DNA of 58,218 bases, from contig VGDT01000017.1 in the NCBI GenBank assembly GCA_016869595.1, positions 1 to 58,218 on the forward strand, read 5' to 3'. The notes below the pieces were generated by a model. The model saw nothing but the letters and a program-made list of their open reading frames with translations, made no database searches and was not told where the DNA came from. A program made the translations under genes and the position numbers. Positions 27,510 through 34,483 of the stretch are shown in pieces (the stretch's first letter is position 1; every line of letters starts with the position of its first letter). The stretch is from Alphaproteobacteria bacterium. Lineage in GTDB: Bacteria; Pseudomonadota; Alphaproteobacteria; Rhizobiales; Beijerinckiaceae.

Positions 27510-29195
27510 ATGCAAGTCGCTTTCAATGGAGCAACGCCTACGGTCGCGCCCATGGGCGTCGTTGTCGATCAGAACTTTGCGCCGCAGGGCATCATCGGCG
27601 GCGCGCTTGGCAGCGCGCTTGGCGGATTAGGCGGCGGCGCGCTCGGCCGCGCCTTTGGCAATCAGAATCTCGGTCGGCAGATCGGCAGCGTCGCTGGCGG
27701 CGTGCTCGGCGGTTTTCTGCCGTTTGAGGCCGGTCCGCAAGCTTACGCTGGAACCTATTATGTCCCGCAGACGGCTGTGCCTGGATTTGCGCCGCAAGGC
27801 GTTATCGTCGATCAGCAGTTCGCGCCACAGGGCATTATCGGCGGCGCGCTTGGCAGCGCGCTCGGAGGCCTTGGCGGCGGTGCGCTCGGCCGAGCCCTGG
27901 GCAACCAGAATATCGGTCAGCAGATCGGCCGCGTCGCGGGCGGTTTTCTCGGCGGCTTGCTGCCCTTCGAGGCTGCGCCCCAGTTCGTGCCGCAGAGCCT
28001 GTTCGGCAATGCGCCCTGGGCGCGCCAGCCCATCGGCATCGTCGATAATTGGGGTCCTCAGACAAGGCCGAATATTTTGCCCTTCGAGGCGGCTCCCGTT
28101 TTCGCTCCGCAGGGCATTGTCGGCGATGCGCTTGGCGCGATCGGCGCGCCGCTTGGCGGCTTTATCGGCGGCCGTTTCGGCAACGCCGGCCTCGGCCAGA
28201 CGATTGGCGGCACGGTGGGCGGACTGGCCCAACGCTTCCTGCCGTTCGAAGCTGCGCCTGTGTTTGCGCCGCAGGGGATCGTCGGGGACGCGCTTGGCGC
28301 GATCGGCGCGCCGCTTGGCGGCTTCATTGGCGGCCGTTTCGGCAACGCCGGCCTCGGCCAGACGATTGGCGGCACGGTGGGTGGTCTCGCTCAGCGTTTC
28401 CTGCCGTTCGAGGCGGAGCCGGTTTTCGTTCCGCAGGGCTTCATCGGCGATGCGCTCGGCGCGGTCGGGGGCCGGGTCGGCAACTGGATTGGCGGACGCT
28501 TCGGCAACGCCGGCGTCGGCCAGACGGTTGGCAATGTGGTGGGCGGTCTCGCCCAGCGCTTCCTGCCGTTCGAAGCCGGCCCGCAGCAGCCTGTCTACTA
28601 TGCGCCGCAGGCGGCCGCGCCGGTGTTAGCGCCGCAGGGCATTGTCGGCGACGCGCTTGGCGCGATCGGGGCGCCGCTCGGCGGCTTTATCGGCGGCCGC
28701 TTCGGCAACGCCGGCCTCGGCCAGACGATCGGCGGCACGGTGGGCGGTCTCGCCCAGCGCTTCCTGCCGTTCGAGGCGGAGCCGGTTTTCGTTCCGCAGG
28801 GCTTCATCGGCGATGCGCTCGGCGCGGTCGGGGGCCGGGTCGGCAACTGGATCGGCGGACGCTTCGGCAACGCCGGCGTCGGCCAGACGGTTGGCAATGT
28901 GGTGGGCGGTCTCGCCCAGCGCTTCCTGCCGTTCGAAGCCGGCCCGCAGCAGCCTGTCTACTATGCGCCGCAGGCGGCCGCGCCGATGTTCGCGCCGCAG
29001 GGCATTGTCGGCGACGCGCTTGGCGCGATCGGGGCGCCGCTTGGCGGCTTTATCGGCGGACGCTTCGGCAACGCCGGCCTCGGCCAGACGATTGGCGGCA
29101 CGGTGGGCGGTCTCGCTCAGCGCTTCCTGCCGTTCGAAGCTGGCCCGCAACCCGTCTACTACATGCCGCAGATGCAGGCCCCGATGTACGGCTGA
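27510..29195 (+). CDS. Glycine-rich tandem-repeat protein, eight units
   Basis: I know no function for this 561-residue protein. It is made of about 54-residue units that begin APQG, run through glycine-zipper-like stretches and end LPFEA-P. Two type-A units (about 23-76 and 104-157; GGALGSALGGLGGGALGR core) are followed by a linker and six type-B units (197-250, 251-304, 305-358, 372-425, 426-479 and 493-546; GDALGA..G...G.FIGGRFGNAG core), some joined by QPVYYAPQ linkers. There is no Sec signal peptide, and Cys is absent. The Gly spacing suggests membrane-inserting or self-assembling helices. A ribosome site (GGGAGG) precedes the ATG. It is followed on the same strand by a prodomain-like protein and a subtilase, so it may be a substrate, scaffold or exported partner of the protease. 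Confidence 0.85.
   Translation: MQVAFNGATPTVAPMGVVVDQNFAPQGIIGGALGSALGGLGGGALGRAFGNQNLGRQIGSVAGGVLGGFLPFEAGPQAYAGTYYVPQTAVPGFAPQGVIVDQQFAPQGIIGGALGSALGGLGGGALGRALGNQNIGQQIGRVAGGFLGGLLPFEAAPQFVPQSLFGNAPWARQPIGIVDNWGPQTRPNILPFEAAPVFAPQGIVGDALGAIGAPLGGFIGGRFGNAGLGQTIGGTVGGLAQRFLPFEAAPVFAPQGIVGDALGAIGAPLGGFIGGRFGNAGLGQTIGGTVGGLAQRFLPFEAEPVFVPQGFIGDALGAVGGRVGNWIGGRFGNAGVGQTVGNVVGGLAQRFLPFEAGPQQPVYYAPQAAAPVLAPQGIVGDALGAIGAPLGGFIGGRFGNAGLGQTIGGTVGGLAQRFLPFEAEPVFVPQGFIGDALGAVGGRVGNWIGGRFGNAGVGQTVGNVVGGLAQRFLPFEAGPQQPVYYAPQAAAPMFAPQGIVGDALGAIGAPLGGFIGGRFGNAGLGQTIGGTVGGLAQRFLPFEAGPQPVYYMPQMQAPMYG
28410..29135 (+). repeat. 363-bp tandem duplication inside the repeat-protein gene
   Basis: 28410-28772 and 28773-29135 are direct copies exactly 363 bp apart (121 codons, two protein units). 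The first about 210 bp of each copy differ at a single base that I can see; the second part differs at several. Offset and near-identity, including silent positions, indicate a recent duplication in frame. Shorter 162-bp (54-codon) repeats lie just upstream. Confidence 0.9.
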
Positions 29196-29242
29196 CGTTG
29201 AGCCGCACAATCGACGCGGCGTGTGAAGGATGCTTTGCTGCC

Positions 29243-29272
29243 GCTCCCAGGCCGATCGTTCGGCCTGGGAGC
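29243..29272 (+). terminator. Strong hairpin between repeat-protein gene and prodomain-like gene
   Basis: A perfect 12-bp inverted repeat (29243-29254 and 29261-29272) with a 6-nt loop ATCGTT lies 48 nt after the repeat-protein stop. It is followed by CCACAAAA, not a T-run. It is therefore likely a partial terminator or an RNA-stabilising hairpin that lets the first gene be expressed at a higher level than the two downstream ones. Confidence 0.6.
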
Positions 29273-29295
29273 CCACAAAAGATCAGGATCGCGAC

Positions 29296-29541
29296 ATGAG
29301 CGCAACGAACGGCAACGATCAATTTCTGGTGGCGCCGCGGAACGCGGCGAGCGCAGGCGATTTGGCGGCTTTCGAACAGGCGATGCAGTCTGTCCCGGGC
29401 GCCGCAATCCTTCAGCGCGCCGGCAAGGCCGGTCAACCGAGACTGGTCGTCACCCTTCCTGCCGCAAGCGCAAGTCAGTTGCGCGAACAATTCGGCGCGA
29501 CCCTGATCATTGAACCAAACGCTCCGCTCAAACCATTTTAG
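29296..29541 (+). CDS. Small protein resembling the prodomain of the adjacent subtilase
   Basis: 81 residues with AGGA seven bases before ATG 29296. Its layout follows the N-terminal region (about 40-115) of the protease encoded next: DQFLVAPR against ERFMIASR, then SVPGAAILQR against ALPDVKIVRR, then PRLVVTL against PEILVAE, then a segment with LIIEPNAPLKPF against VVVERDAFLRAS. The pattern of a strand, helix, strand and closing hydrophobic strand is also that of I9-type subtilisin propeptides. I infer a free-standing prodomain that may fold or inhibit the protease in trans. No signal peptide. The similarity was aligned by eye. Confidence 0.65.
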   Translation: MSATNGNDQFLVAPRNAASAGDLAAFEQAMQSVPGAAILQRAGKAGQPRLVVTLPAASASQLREQFGATLIIEPNAPLKPF

Positions 29542-29601
29542 CGCCGGCGTCGCGTCCTCCCGGCGCGAAGGCTGGCCTGCGCATTCATTAGGAGAGTCGA
29601 A

Positions 29602-31413
29602 ATGGCTGGTCCCGACAATAGTAATCCGGCGCCCAACGGTCGTAGTTCTGGGCCCGCCGCGCCATCGCCGAATGGCGCCGACACGCGCGTGGAGCCGATG
29701 GCGCTCGCGCCCACAGAGCGCTTTATGATCGCCTCGCGGCGCCTTCCGGGATTCGCGCCCGCTTCGGCGACGGATCTGGCCAATGCGCTCCCCGATGTGA
29801 AGATTGTGCGGCGGATTGCCCCCCGCGGGCTTAACGCCTTTTCAGCCGGCGGGCCATCTTCTCAGACGCCAGAAATTCTTGTCGCTGAGATGGACCCTGC
29901 GCGCGGCGTCGCGCTGCAGGCGTCAGCGCCGCCCAACGTCGTCGTCGAGCGCGACGCCTTTCTCCGCGCCTCGGACGATTTTCGTCCCTTCGACTTCAAT
30001 GGAGTCATGCCGATCGCTGCAGGCGTCGGAGTCGACGTGCAGCTTCGCGTCGTAGGAGCGGGCGGCAAACCGCTGCCGAAAGCGACGGTCTATGTCTATG
30101 GTCAGGGTTTTCCTGGCCAAGGCGTCACGAATGAACGCGGCGAAGTCGTCGTGACGGTTTTCGGCGGCCCGATTGAGACCGTCCAGGCGATTTACGTCAA
30201 ACCTGTCGCCGATCATTGGGATCGGATGCTCCGCGCGCCAGCGCTCCAGGCCGGCGCGATGAACACGGTGCAACTGCGTCCGCTGACCGACAGCTTCAAC
30301 GGCTTCCCACAAACCGGCATGATTGGCTGGGGTCAGCGGCTGATGAAGCTCGATCGGCTTGACGCTTCATTCACGGGCGCTGGCGTCAAGATCGGCATCA
30401 TCGATTCGGGTTGTGACAGCGCGCATCCCCAACTGCGCCATGTGACGCGCGGCGCCGATCTCACTAATGGCGGCGACAAGACGAGTTGGTCGAACGATCA
30501 AATCGGTCATGGAACGCATTGCGCCGGAATCATCACCGCCGCCTCTGACGGAGGCGTCGCCGGCATTCGCGGCTTTGCGCCGAAAGCGGAAGTTCACTCG
30601 TTGAAGGTATTTCCGGGCGGGCGTTTTAGCGACCTTATCGACGCGCTCGACGAATGCATCGAGCGACAGCTCGACGTCGTCAATATGAGCCTTGGCAGCG
30701 GCGACCCTTCAGAACTCGTGACGCAGAAAATAGCCGAAGCGCGCCAGAACGGCGTCGCTTGCATCGTCGCGGCCGGAAATTCCAGCGGTCCCGTGCAGTT
30801 TCCTGGCATGCTGCCGACGGTGCTCACCGTGGCGGCGCTTGGAAAGTTGGAAGAGTTTCCAAGCGACAGCTATCACGCGCAGACCATTGTGCCGCAACTT
30901 GTCGCGGGAACAATGTTCTCGCCGAAGTTCACCTGCTTCGGGCCACAGATCGCCGTTGCCGCGCCCGGCGTCGCGATCGTCTCGACGGTGCCCGGCGGCG
31001 GCTATGCGGCGTGGGACGGCACGTCGATGGCGACGCCTCACGTAACGGGCATGGCGGCGTTGCTTCTCGCGCATCATCCGCTTCTCGCTGCAGCGCGGAT
31101 GGCGCGGAACGAGCAGCGCGTCGCGCAGCTCTTCTCGCTGTTGGCTTCGTCGGGCGTGCGCTATCTCGGCGAGGCGACGCGCGAAGGCGTCGGAGCGCCA
31201 GATCTTGAGCGCGTGCCAAGTCTCGCGGCGGCCCAGCCGATGGGCGCTGCGGCCCCAGCCAGCGCCGGATTGGCGCCCGCCGGGGTCATGGTCGACGGAT
31301 TTGCTCCCTTGAGCGCGCCGGCGCCATGGGCGGTCAATCCGGCAATGATGCAAGCGATCAATCCCGCGATCATCCAGCGCATGATTCAGCTGCGGGCCGC
31401 GGGTCTCATTTAG
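29602..31413 (+). CDS. Subtilisin-family (S8) serine protease, no signal peptide
   Basis: 603 residues. Order: Pro/Asn-rich tail (1-35), prodomain-like region (about 38-115), a beta-rich carboxypeptidase-regulatory-like domain (about 122-200; GKPLPKATVYVYGQG), and the S8 catalytic domain (about 245-500) with Asp268 (IIDSGCDS), His303 (GHGTHCAG), oxyanion Asn393 (AAGNSS) and Ser475 (GTSMATPH). An Ala/Pro-rich tail follows, in which 558-569 reads APAGVMVDGFAP, closely like segments of the repeat protein. It has no Sec or Tat signal, so it is intracellular or uses another export route. AGGAGAG precedes ATG 29602. Third gene of the repeat-protein operon. Confidence 0.93.
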   Translation: MAGPDNSNPAPNGRSSGPAAPSPNGADTRVEPMALAPTERFMIASRRLPGFAPASATDLANALPDVKIVRRIAPRGLNAFSAGGPSSQTPEILVAEMDPARGVALQASAPPNVVVERDAFLRASDDFRPFDFNGVMPIAAGVGVDVQLRVVGAGGKPLPKATVYVYGQGFPGQGVTNERGEVVVTVFGGPIETVQAIYVKPVADHWDRMLRAPALQAGAMNTVQLRPLTDSFNGFPQTGMIGWGQRLMKLDRLDASFTGAGVKIGIIDSGCDSAHPQLRHVTRGADLTNGGDKTSWSNDQIGHGTHCAGIITAASDGGVAGIRGFAPKAEVHSLKVFPGGRFSDLIDALDECIERQLDVVNMSLGSGDPSELVTQKIAEARQNGVACIVAAGNSSGPVQFPGMLPTVLTVAALGKLEEFPSDSYHAQTIVPQLVAGTMFSPKFTCFGPQIAVAAPGVAIVSTVPGGGYAAWDGTSMATPHVTGMAALLLAHHPLLAAARMARNEQRVAQLFSLLASSGVRYLGEATREGVGAPDLERVPSLAAAQPMGAAAPASAGLAPAGVMVDGFAPLSAPAPWAVNPAMMQAINPAIIQRMIQLRAAGLI

Positions 31414-32164
31414 CCGCGAGAACAAACGGGACTTTATCGGTCGGCGTAAGAAGCGCTCCTCCATCATGTGTGGAGGAGCGCTTTCGCATGGAGTGCGCCG
31501 CTTCGCCACGTCCGCGCACTTGCAACTTCTGAAGAACATTGTGCACGTGATTCTTCACTGTGCCGAGTTCGATGCGCAGTCGACGAGCGATCTCCTTGTT
31601 CGACAGCCCGCGTTCGATGAGCGCGAGAATCTCGTGTTCGCGCGCCGTAAGCGCGTCCTTTGCGCCGGCGGTTTGCGGACTCTCGCCAATCTTCCCGCGC
31701 TCGTCGATCGAATGAATCGCAGGCGTGGCCAATTGCTCGAGCAGTTCGACGACGTCGTCGACCGATCCCTCGCGAGGAACGACGCCTACGATGGTTTGAC
31801 ATGCGGCGGTCAACGCCGCGCCGGCTGACGCAGGCGCTCCAATGGCGACGATTCGCAGCTCTGGATGTCGTTCGCGAAGATCTTGCGCAATCGCGAGCCC
31901 TCCTAGCTCGCCAACGTCAAGCAGGACAATATCGGGTTTAGAATCAGTGGCCGCCGCCAGAGCGGCGTCGCCCGCAACGACGGCGACAATGGACATTCCT
32001 GGATGCTGACCGAGACGCAACCCGAGCGCTTCGCTAAACATACGCACGTCGCTAACGATCAAGATGCGCGCGTTCCGCCTGAGATTCGCCGGAACAAACG
32101 CGCTTCGAGTCGACAGCTCGACGTTCACAACGGAATCGTATCGAGAGGCCGCAAAACGGGGCAT
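31406..32164 (-). CDS. LuxR/NarL-type response regulator
   Basis: 252 residues: an N-terminal extension of about 30, a receiver domain (about 33-150) with likely phospho-site Asp83 (VLLDVGE) but only one clear acidic residue in the usual Asp-Asp pocket (Asp39), and a LuxR helix-turn-helix (about 172-230; LTAREHEILALIERGLSNKEIARRL). It is convergent with the protease and overlaps its end by 8 nt; a terminator-like hairpin lies inside its last 25 codons. No cognate histidine kinase is adjacent. It may control the repeat-protein/protease operon, which is inference from position only. Confidence 0.85.
   Translation of the reverse strand: MPRFAASRYDSVVNVELSTRSAFVPANLRRNARILIVSDVRMFSEALGLRLGQHPGMSIVAVVAGDAALAAATDSKPDIVLLDVGELGGLAIAQDLRERHPELRIVAIGAPASAGAALTAACQTIVGVVPREGSVDDVVELLEQLATPAIHSIDERGKIGESPQTAGAKDALTAREHEILALIERGLSNKEIARRLRIELGTVKNHVHNVLQKLQVRGRGEAAHSMRKRSSTHDGGALLTPTDKVPFVLAAK
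31451..31483 (+). terminator. Hairpin after the protease gene, inside the convergent regulator
   Basis: AAGCGCTCCTCC (31451-31462) and GGAGGAGCGCTT (31472-31483) form a perfect 12-bp stem with a 9-nt loop, 38 nt after the protease stop. It is followed by only TCG, so as an intrinsic terminator it would be weak in T content. It simultaneously encodes residues near the C-terminus of the opposing LuxR-type regulator. Confidence 0.6.
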
Positions 32165-32270
32165 AGAAAACTCCTGAGCGCTATTTTTGATTAGGGCGCC
32201 TAAGAAATTGGCGCGTTTCTCAAAGGCGCGACACTAAAGCGTCGCCGCCTGCAATCTTCTCAGCTCCGTG

Positions 32271-32309
32271 GCGGTTGTTAAACCGCATCGACATTTCGTC
32301 ATCATGACG
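32271..32309. promoter_or_regulatory. Two palindromes upstream of the LuxR-type regulator
   Basis: The 302 bases between the regulator start (32164) and the cupin stop (32467) contain no gene. Within them lie GCGGTT-GTTA-AACCGC (32271-32286) and the 13-nt palindrome CGTCAT-C-ATGACG (32297-32309), about 110-145 nt upstream of the regulator. They are plausible operator sites for it or for its regulator. The rest of the interval shows nothing I recognise. Confidence 0.35.
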
Positions 32310-32466
32310 TTTTCGAGCGTTGCGCTGATAGTCAACATGATGGTCTTCATAAGCGCTTTTTCAAGAGCTTTGTCCTCGTGCAAACGAATGGCTTATCAAA
32401 GAGCCCGACGCGTGCTGTCGAGCGGCTCAGCTTAGTTCGCACGAGCGAGGAGAGATTAAGCAGTGT

Positions 32467-32940
32467 CTATTTTTTGGTCGGATAGAGAATGACATGCTCC
32501 TGTTCATTCCCATCGTTGCGGGCGACGATCGCAACCGCTGCTTCGCTGTCGCTTAAGTTTATGGGCTGATGCGGCACGTCTGGGGGAATGAAAATGAAAT
32601 CGCCAGCAATGTTCACGACGCTTTTTTCGAGATGTTCTCCGTATCGCGTCTCAACTTTGCCTTGCAAAAGATAGATTGCTGACTCGTGGCCCTTATGGGT
32701 GTGAGCCTCAGCCTTGCCGCCTGGAGGAATCACGACCTTGAGCAACGACAGCCCCTTCGCGCCGGCGGTGTTTGTTGAAATTCCAGGAAAGATGGGCAGC
32801 GCTTGCTTGGACTGTGTTGCTTCGCCTACGCGCACTGTGACGATATCCCTGCCGTCCTTTTGGCCTAATATCAACGTCTCCGACGCAGCCGGCCCAATGA
32901 GCGCTGCGAGGATGAAGGAAACTAGCAATGTGTTGCGCAT
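32467..32940 (-). CDS. Periplasmic cupin-domain protein
   Basis: 157 residues: a signal peptide (MRNTLLVSFILAALIGPAAS) and one cupin_2 domain. Metal-site residues are seen in HTHKGHE (motif 1) and in the later FIPPDVPHQP (motif 2). A soluble periplasmic enzyme or sensor is likely, without a specific substrate. ATG 32940 has GGAGAA four bases upstream, better than the upstream TTG. It is divergent from the isoaspartyl peptidase gene. Confidence 0.82.
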   Translation of the reverse strand: MRNTLLVSFILAALIGPAASETLILGQKDGRDIVTVRVGEATQSKQALPIFPGISTNTAGAKGLSLLKVVIPPGGKAEAHTHKGHESAIYLLQGKVETRYGEHLEKSVVNIAGDFIFIPPDVPHQPINLSDSEAAVAIVARNDGNEQEHVILYPTKK

Positions 32941-33017
32941 GGCGTTCTCCAAAATTTGGGGACGCGAGAATATAGCGCAAACGTACGGTGAGGCGACAAG
33001 CGACAGGTTGAGGAACG

Positions 33018-33917
33018 ATGGGCTTTTCGCTGATGATTCATGGCGGCGCCGGCACGATTCGCGATCCGCAACGCTACGAAGCTTCGTTACGGGCGATCGT
33101 GACGTCGGGCGCGAACCTTCTTGCGGCAGGGTCGTCGGCGCTAGACGCGGTCGTCCACTGCGTCGCCTTGCTCGAAGACGATCCGCTATACAACGCCGGT
33201 CGGGGCTCGGTGCTCAATGCCGAAGGCGCCGCGCTGTGCGACGCCTCGATCATGGATGGGCGAACGCTCAAGGCGGGGGCCGTCGCGGCGGTTCGCGGCG
33301 TGAGAAATCCGGTGCGCCTGGCATATGAGGTCATGGAGAAGAGCGGCCAGGCGCTGCTCGTCGGGGAGGGCGCCGAGCGCTTCGCGCGAGAACGGCATTT
33401 AGCGTTCGAAAGCGAGGATTATTTCCGGACGCGAGAACGCGTCGACCAATTGACGAAAGCGAAGCGAAAGCGTGAGACTGCGCTCGATCATTCGGAATCG
33501 GACGATACTATATTTGGCACGGTGGGCGCCGTGGCGCGTGATGCAAGCAGCGATCTCGCGGCGGCGACGTCAACGGGAGGCGTCGTCAATCAGCCCGTTG
33601 GCCGCGTCGGCGATTCGCCGATCATCGGCGCCGGGACATTCGCTGACAACGCCAGTTGTGCGGTTTCATGCACCGGCGTCGGCGAGGATTTCATACGAAC
33701 TGCGCTCGCTCGAACCGCCAGTTTCTTTGTCGAGTTTCGCGGCATGCAAGCTGAGGAAGCCGCACGTGAGGCGATCCGCTATCTCGTGGACAAAGTCGAC
33801 GGCCAGGGCGGCCTCATCCTCGTGGATCGCCAAGGAAGGTGCGGACGCGCGCACTCGACTCCGGGCATGCTGACCGCAACCTTCGTTAACGGCGGCATAC
33901 AGGTTGAGACCACTTAG
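33018..33917 (+). CDS. iaaA: Isoaspartyl peptidase / L-asparaginase (Ntn hydrolase)
   Basis: 299 residues, a plant-type (T2) asparaginase that cleaves isoaspartyl dipeptides and asparagine after autoproteolysis. The N-terminal part shows IHGGAGTI, DAVVHCVALLEDDPLYNAGRGSVL and DASIMDG. The nucleophile Thr after the cleavage site is in the motif IFGTVGAVARD near residue 168, and TSTGGVVNQPVGRVGDSPIIGAGT follows. GAGGAA precedes the ATG. It is a cytosolic repair or salvage enzyme with no linked operon partners. Confidence 0.94.
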   Translation: MGFSLMIHGGAGTIRDPQRYEASLRAIVTSGANLLAAGSSALDAVVHCVALLEDDPLYNAGRGSVLNAEGAALCDASIMDGRTLKAGAVAAVRGVRNPVRLAYEVMEKSGQALLVGEGAERFARERHLAFESEDYFRTRERVDQLTKAKRKRETALDHSESDDTIFGTVGAVARDASSDLAAATSTGGVVNQPVGRVGDSPIIGAGTFADNASCAVSCTGVGEDFIRTALARTASFFVEFRGMQAEEAAREAIRYLVDKVDGQGGLILVDRQGRCGRAHSTPGMLTATFVNGGIQVETT

Positions 33918-33972
33918 GCCTCTTATCTCGCGGCAGGTCGCACCGCCGAACGGAGAACTGCTGGGCCAAGGG

Positions 33973-34314
33973 ATGTCTGCGGTCGAGCGCAATTTGCGCC
34001 AGCGGCGCGACGAAGCCAGACACGTTGACATCGCCTGCTATTTCGAAGCGGCACATAAGACCTTGCGTTTCGCCAGCATCGAAGATGTCGACGACGACGA
34101 GCCTCGGCGCGTTTCTCCCTATTGCGCCGCGCTCGCGCAGAAAGGCGAGGAGCGGCGGCCGGGGGTGAGCGGAAAGTGGCAGCGCGCCGCGCAAATTGTG
34201 GACAAGACTTTCCTGTCTGACGCGATCGAAATTCATTTGCCGCTCCGCAAAAAAACAATGCATTCGATGCAAATCTCAGGCGCTCACGCCTCCCTCAAAG
34301 GGATGAGGCTTTAG
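33973..34314 (+). CDS. Hypothetical protein, 113 aa
   Basis: I do not recognise it. The frame has coding-like GC-rich third positions and a mixed, soluble composition (RHVDIACYFEAAHKTLRFASIE...SPYCAALAQKGEE). The ribosome site of ATG 33973 is poor, so a start further up (to 33904) is possible. The opposite strand has a competing but less protein-like frame. It follows the isoaspartyl peptidase by 55 nt. The next 170 bases (34315-34483) hold no feature. Confidence 0.4.
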   Translation: MSAVERNLRQRRDEARHVDIACYFEAAHKTLRFASIEDVDDDEPRRVSPYCAALAQKGEERRPGVSGKWQRAAQIVDKTFLSDAIEIHLPLRKKTMHSMQISGAHASLKGMRL

Positions 34315-34483
34315 AGAATGCGTCAAGCTGAGCGGCGAATTTTTCTGTGGCCGATCCCCGCATCTAACAATGCGATGGTTAAGAGGCCTCGTGCGGATGC
34401 ATTCTGATCAAATCTTTTCAAAGAAATTCGTTTAAGCGATTCAGGCCAAATGCTGATCTACAGATAGGAGGACGCTGCGCCCC

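Noticed and set aside
27322..27630. 102-codon frame behind a good GGGGAG site upstream of the repeat gene
   Set aside because: It runs into the repeat-protein gene out of frame and its translation becomes Arg/Ala-rich; the site is part of an inverted repeat with the SnoaL gene's own site.
27510..29195. Possible CRISPR-like array from the regular repeats
   Set aside because: The repeats are 162-201 bp long, in frame and protein-coding; there are no short repeats with unique spacers.
28049..29299. 416-codon frame over the repeat gene, rich in Arg and Trp
   Set aside because: An out-of-frame reading of the tandem repeats; the repeat makes long open frames in several phases.
33886..34272. 128-codon minus-strand frame opposite the hypothetical gene at 33973
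   Set aside because: Codon usage and composition favour the plus strand; neither frame is certain.
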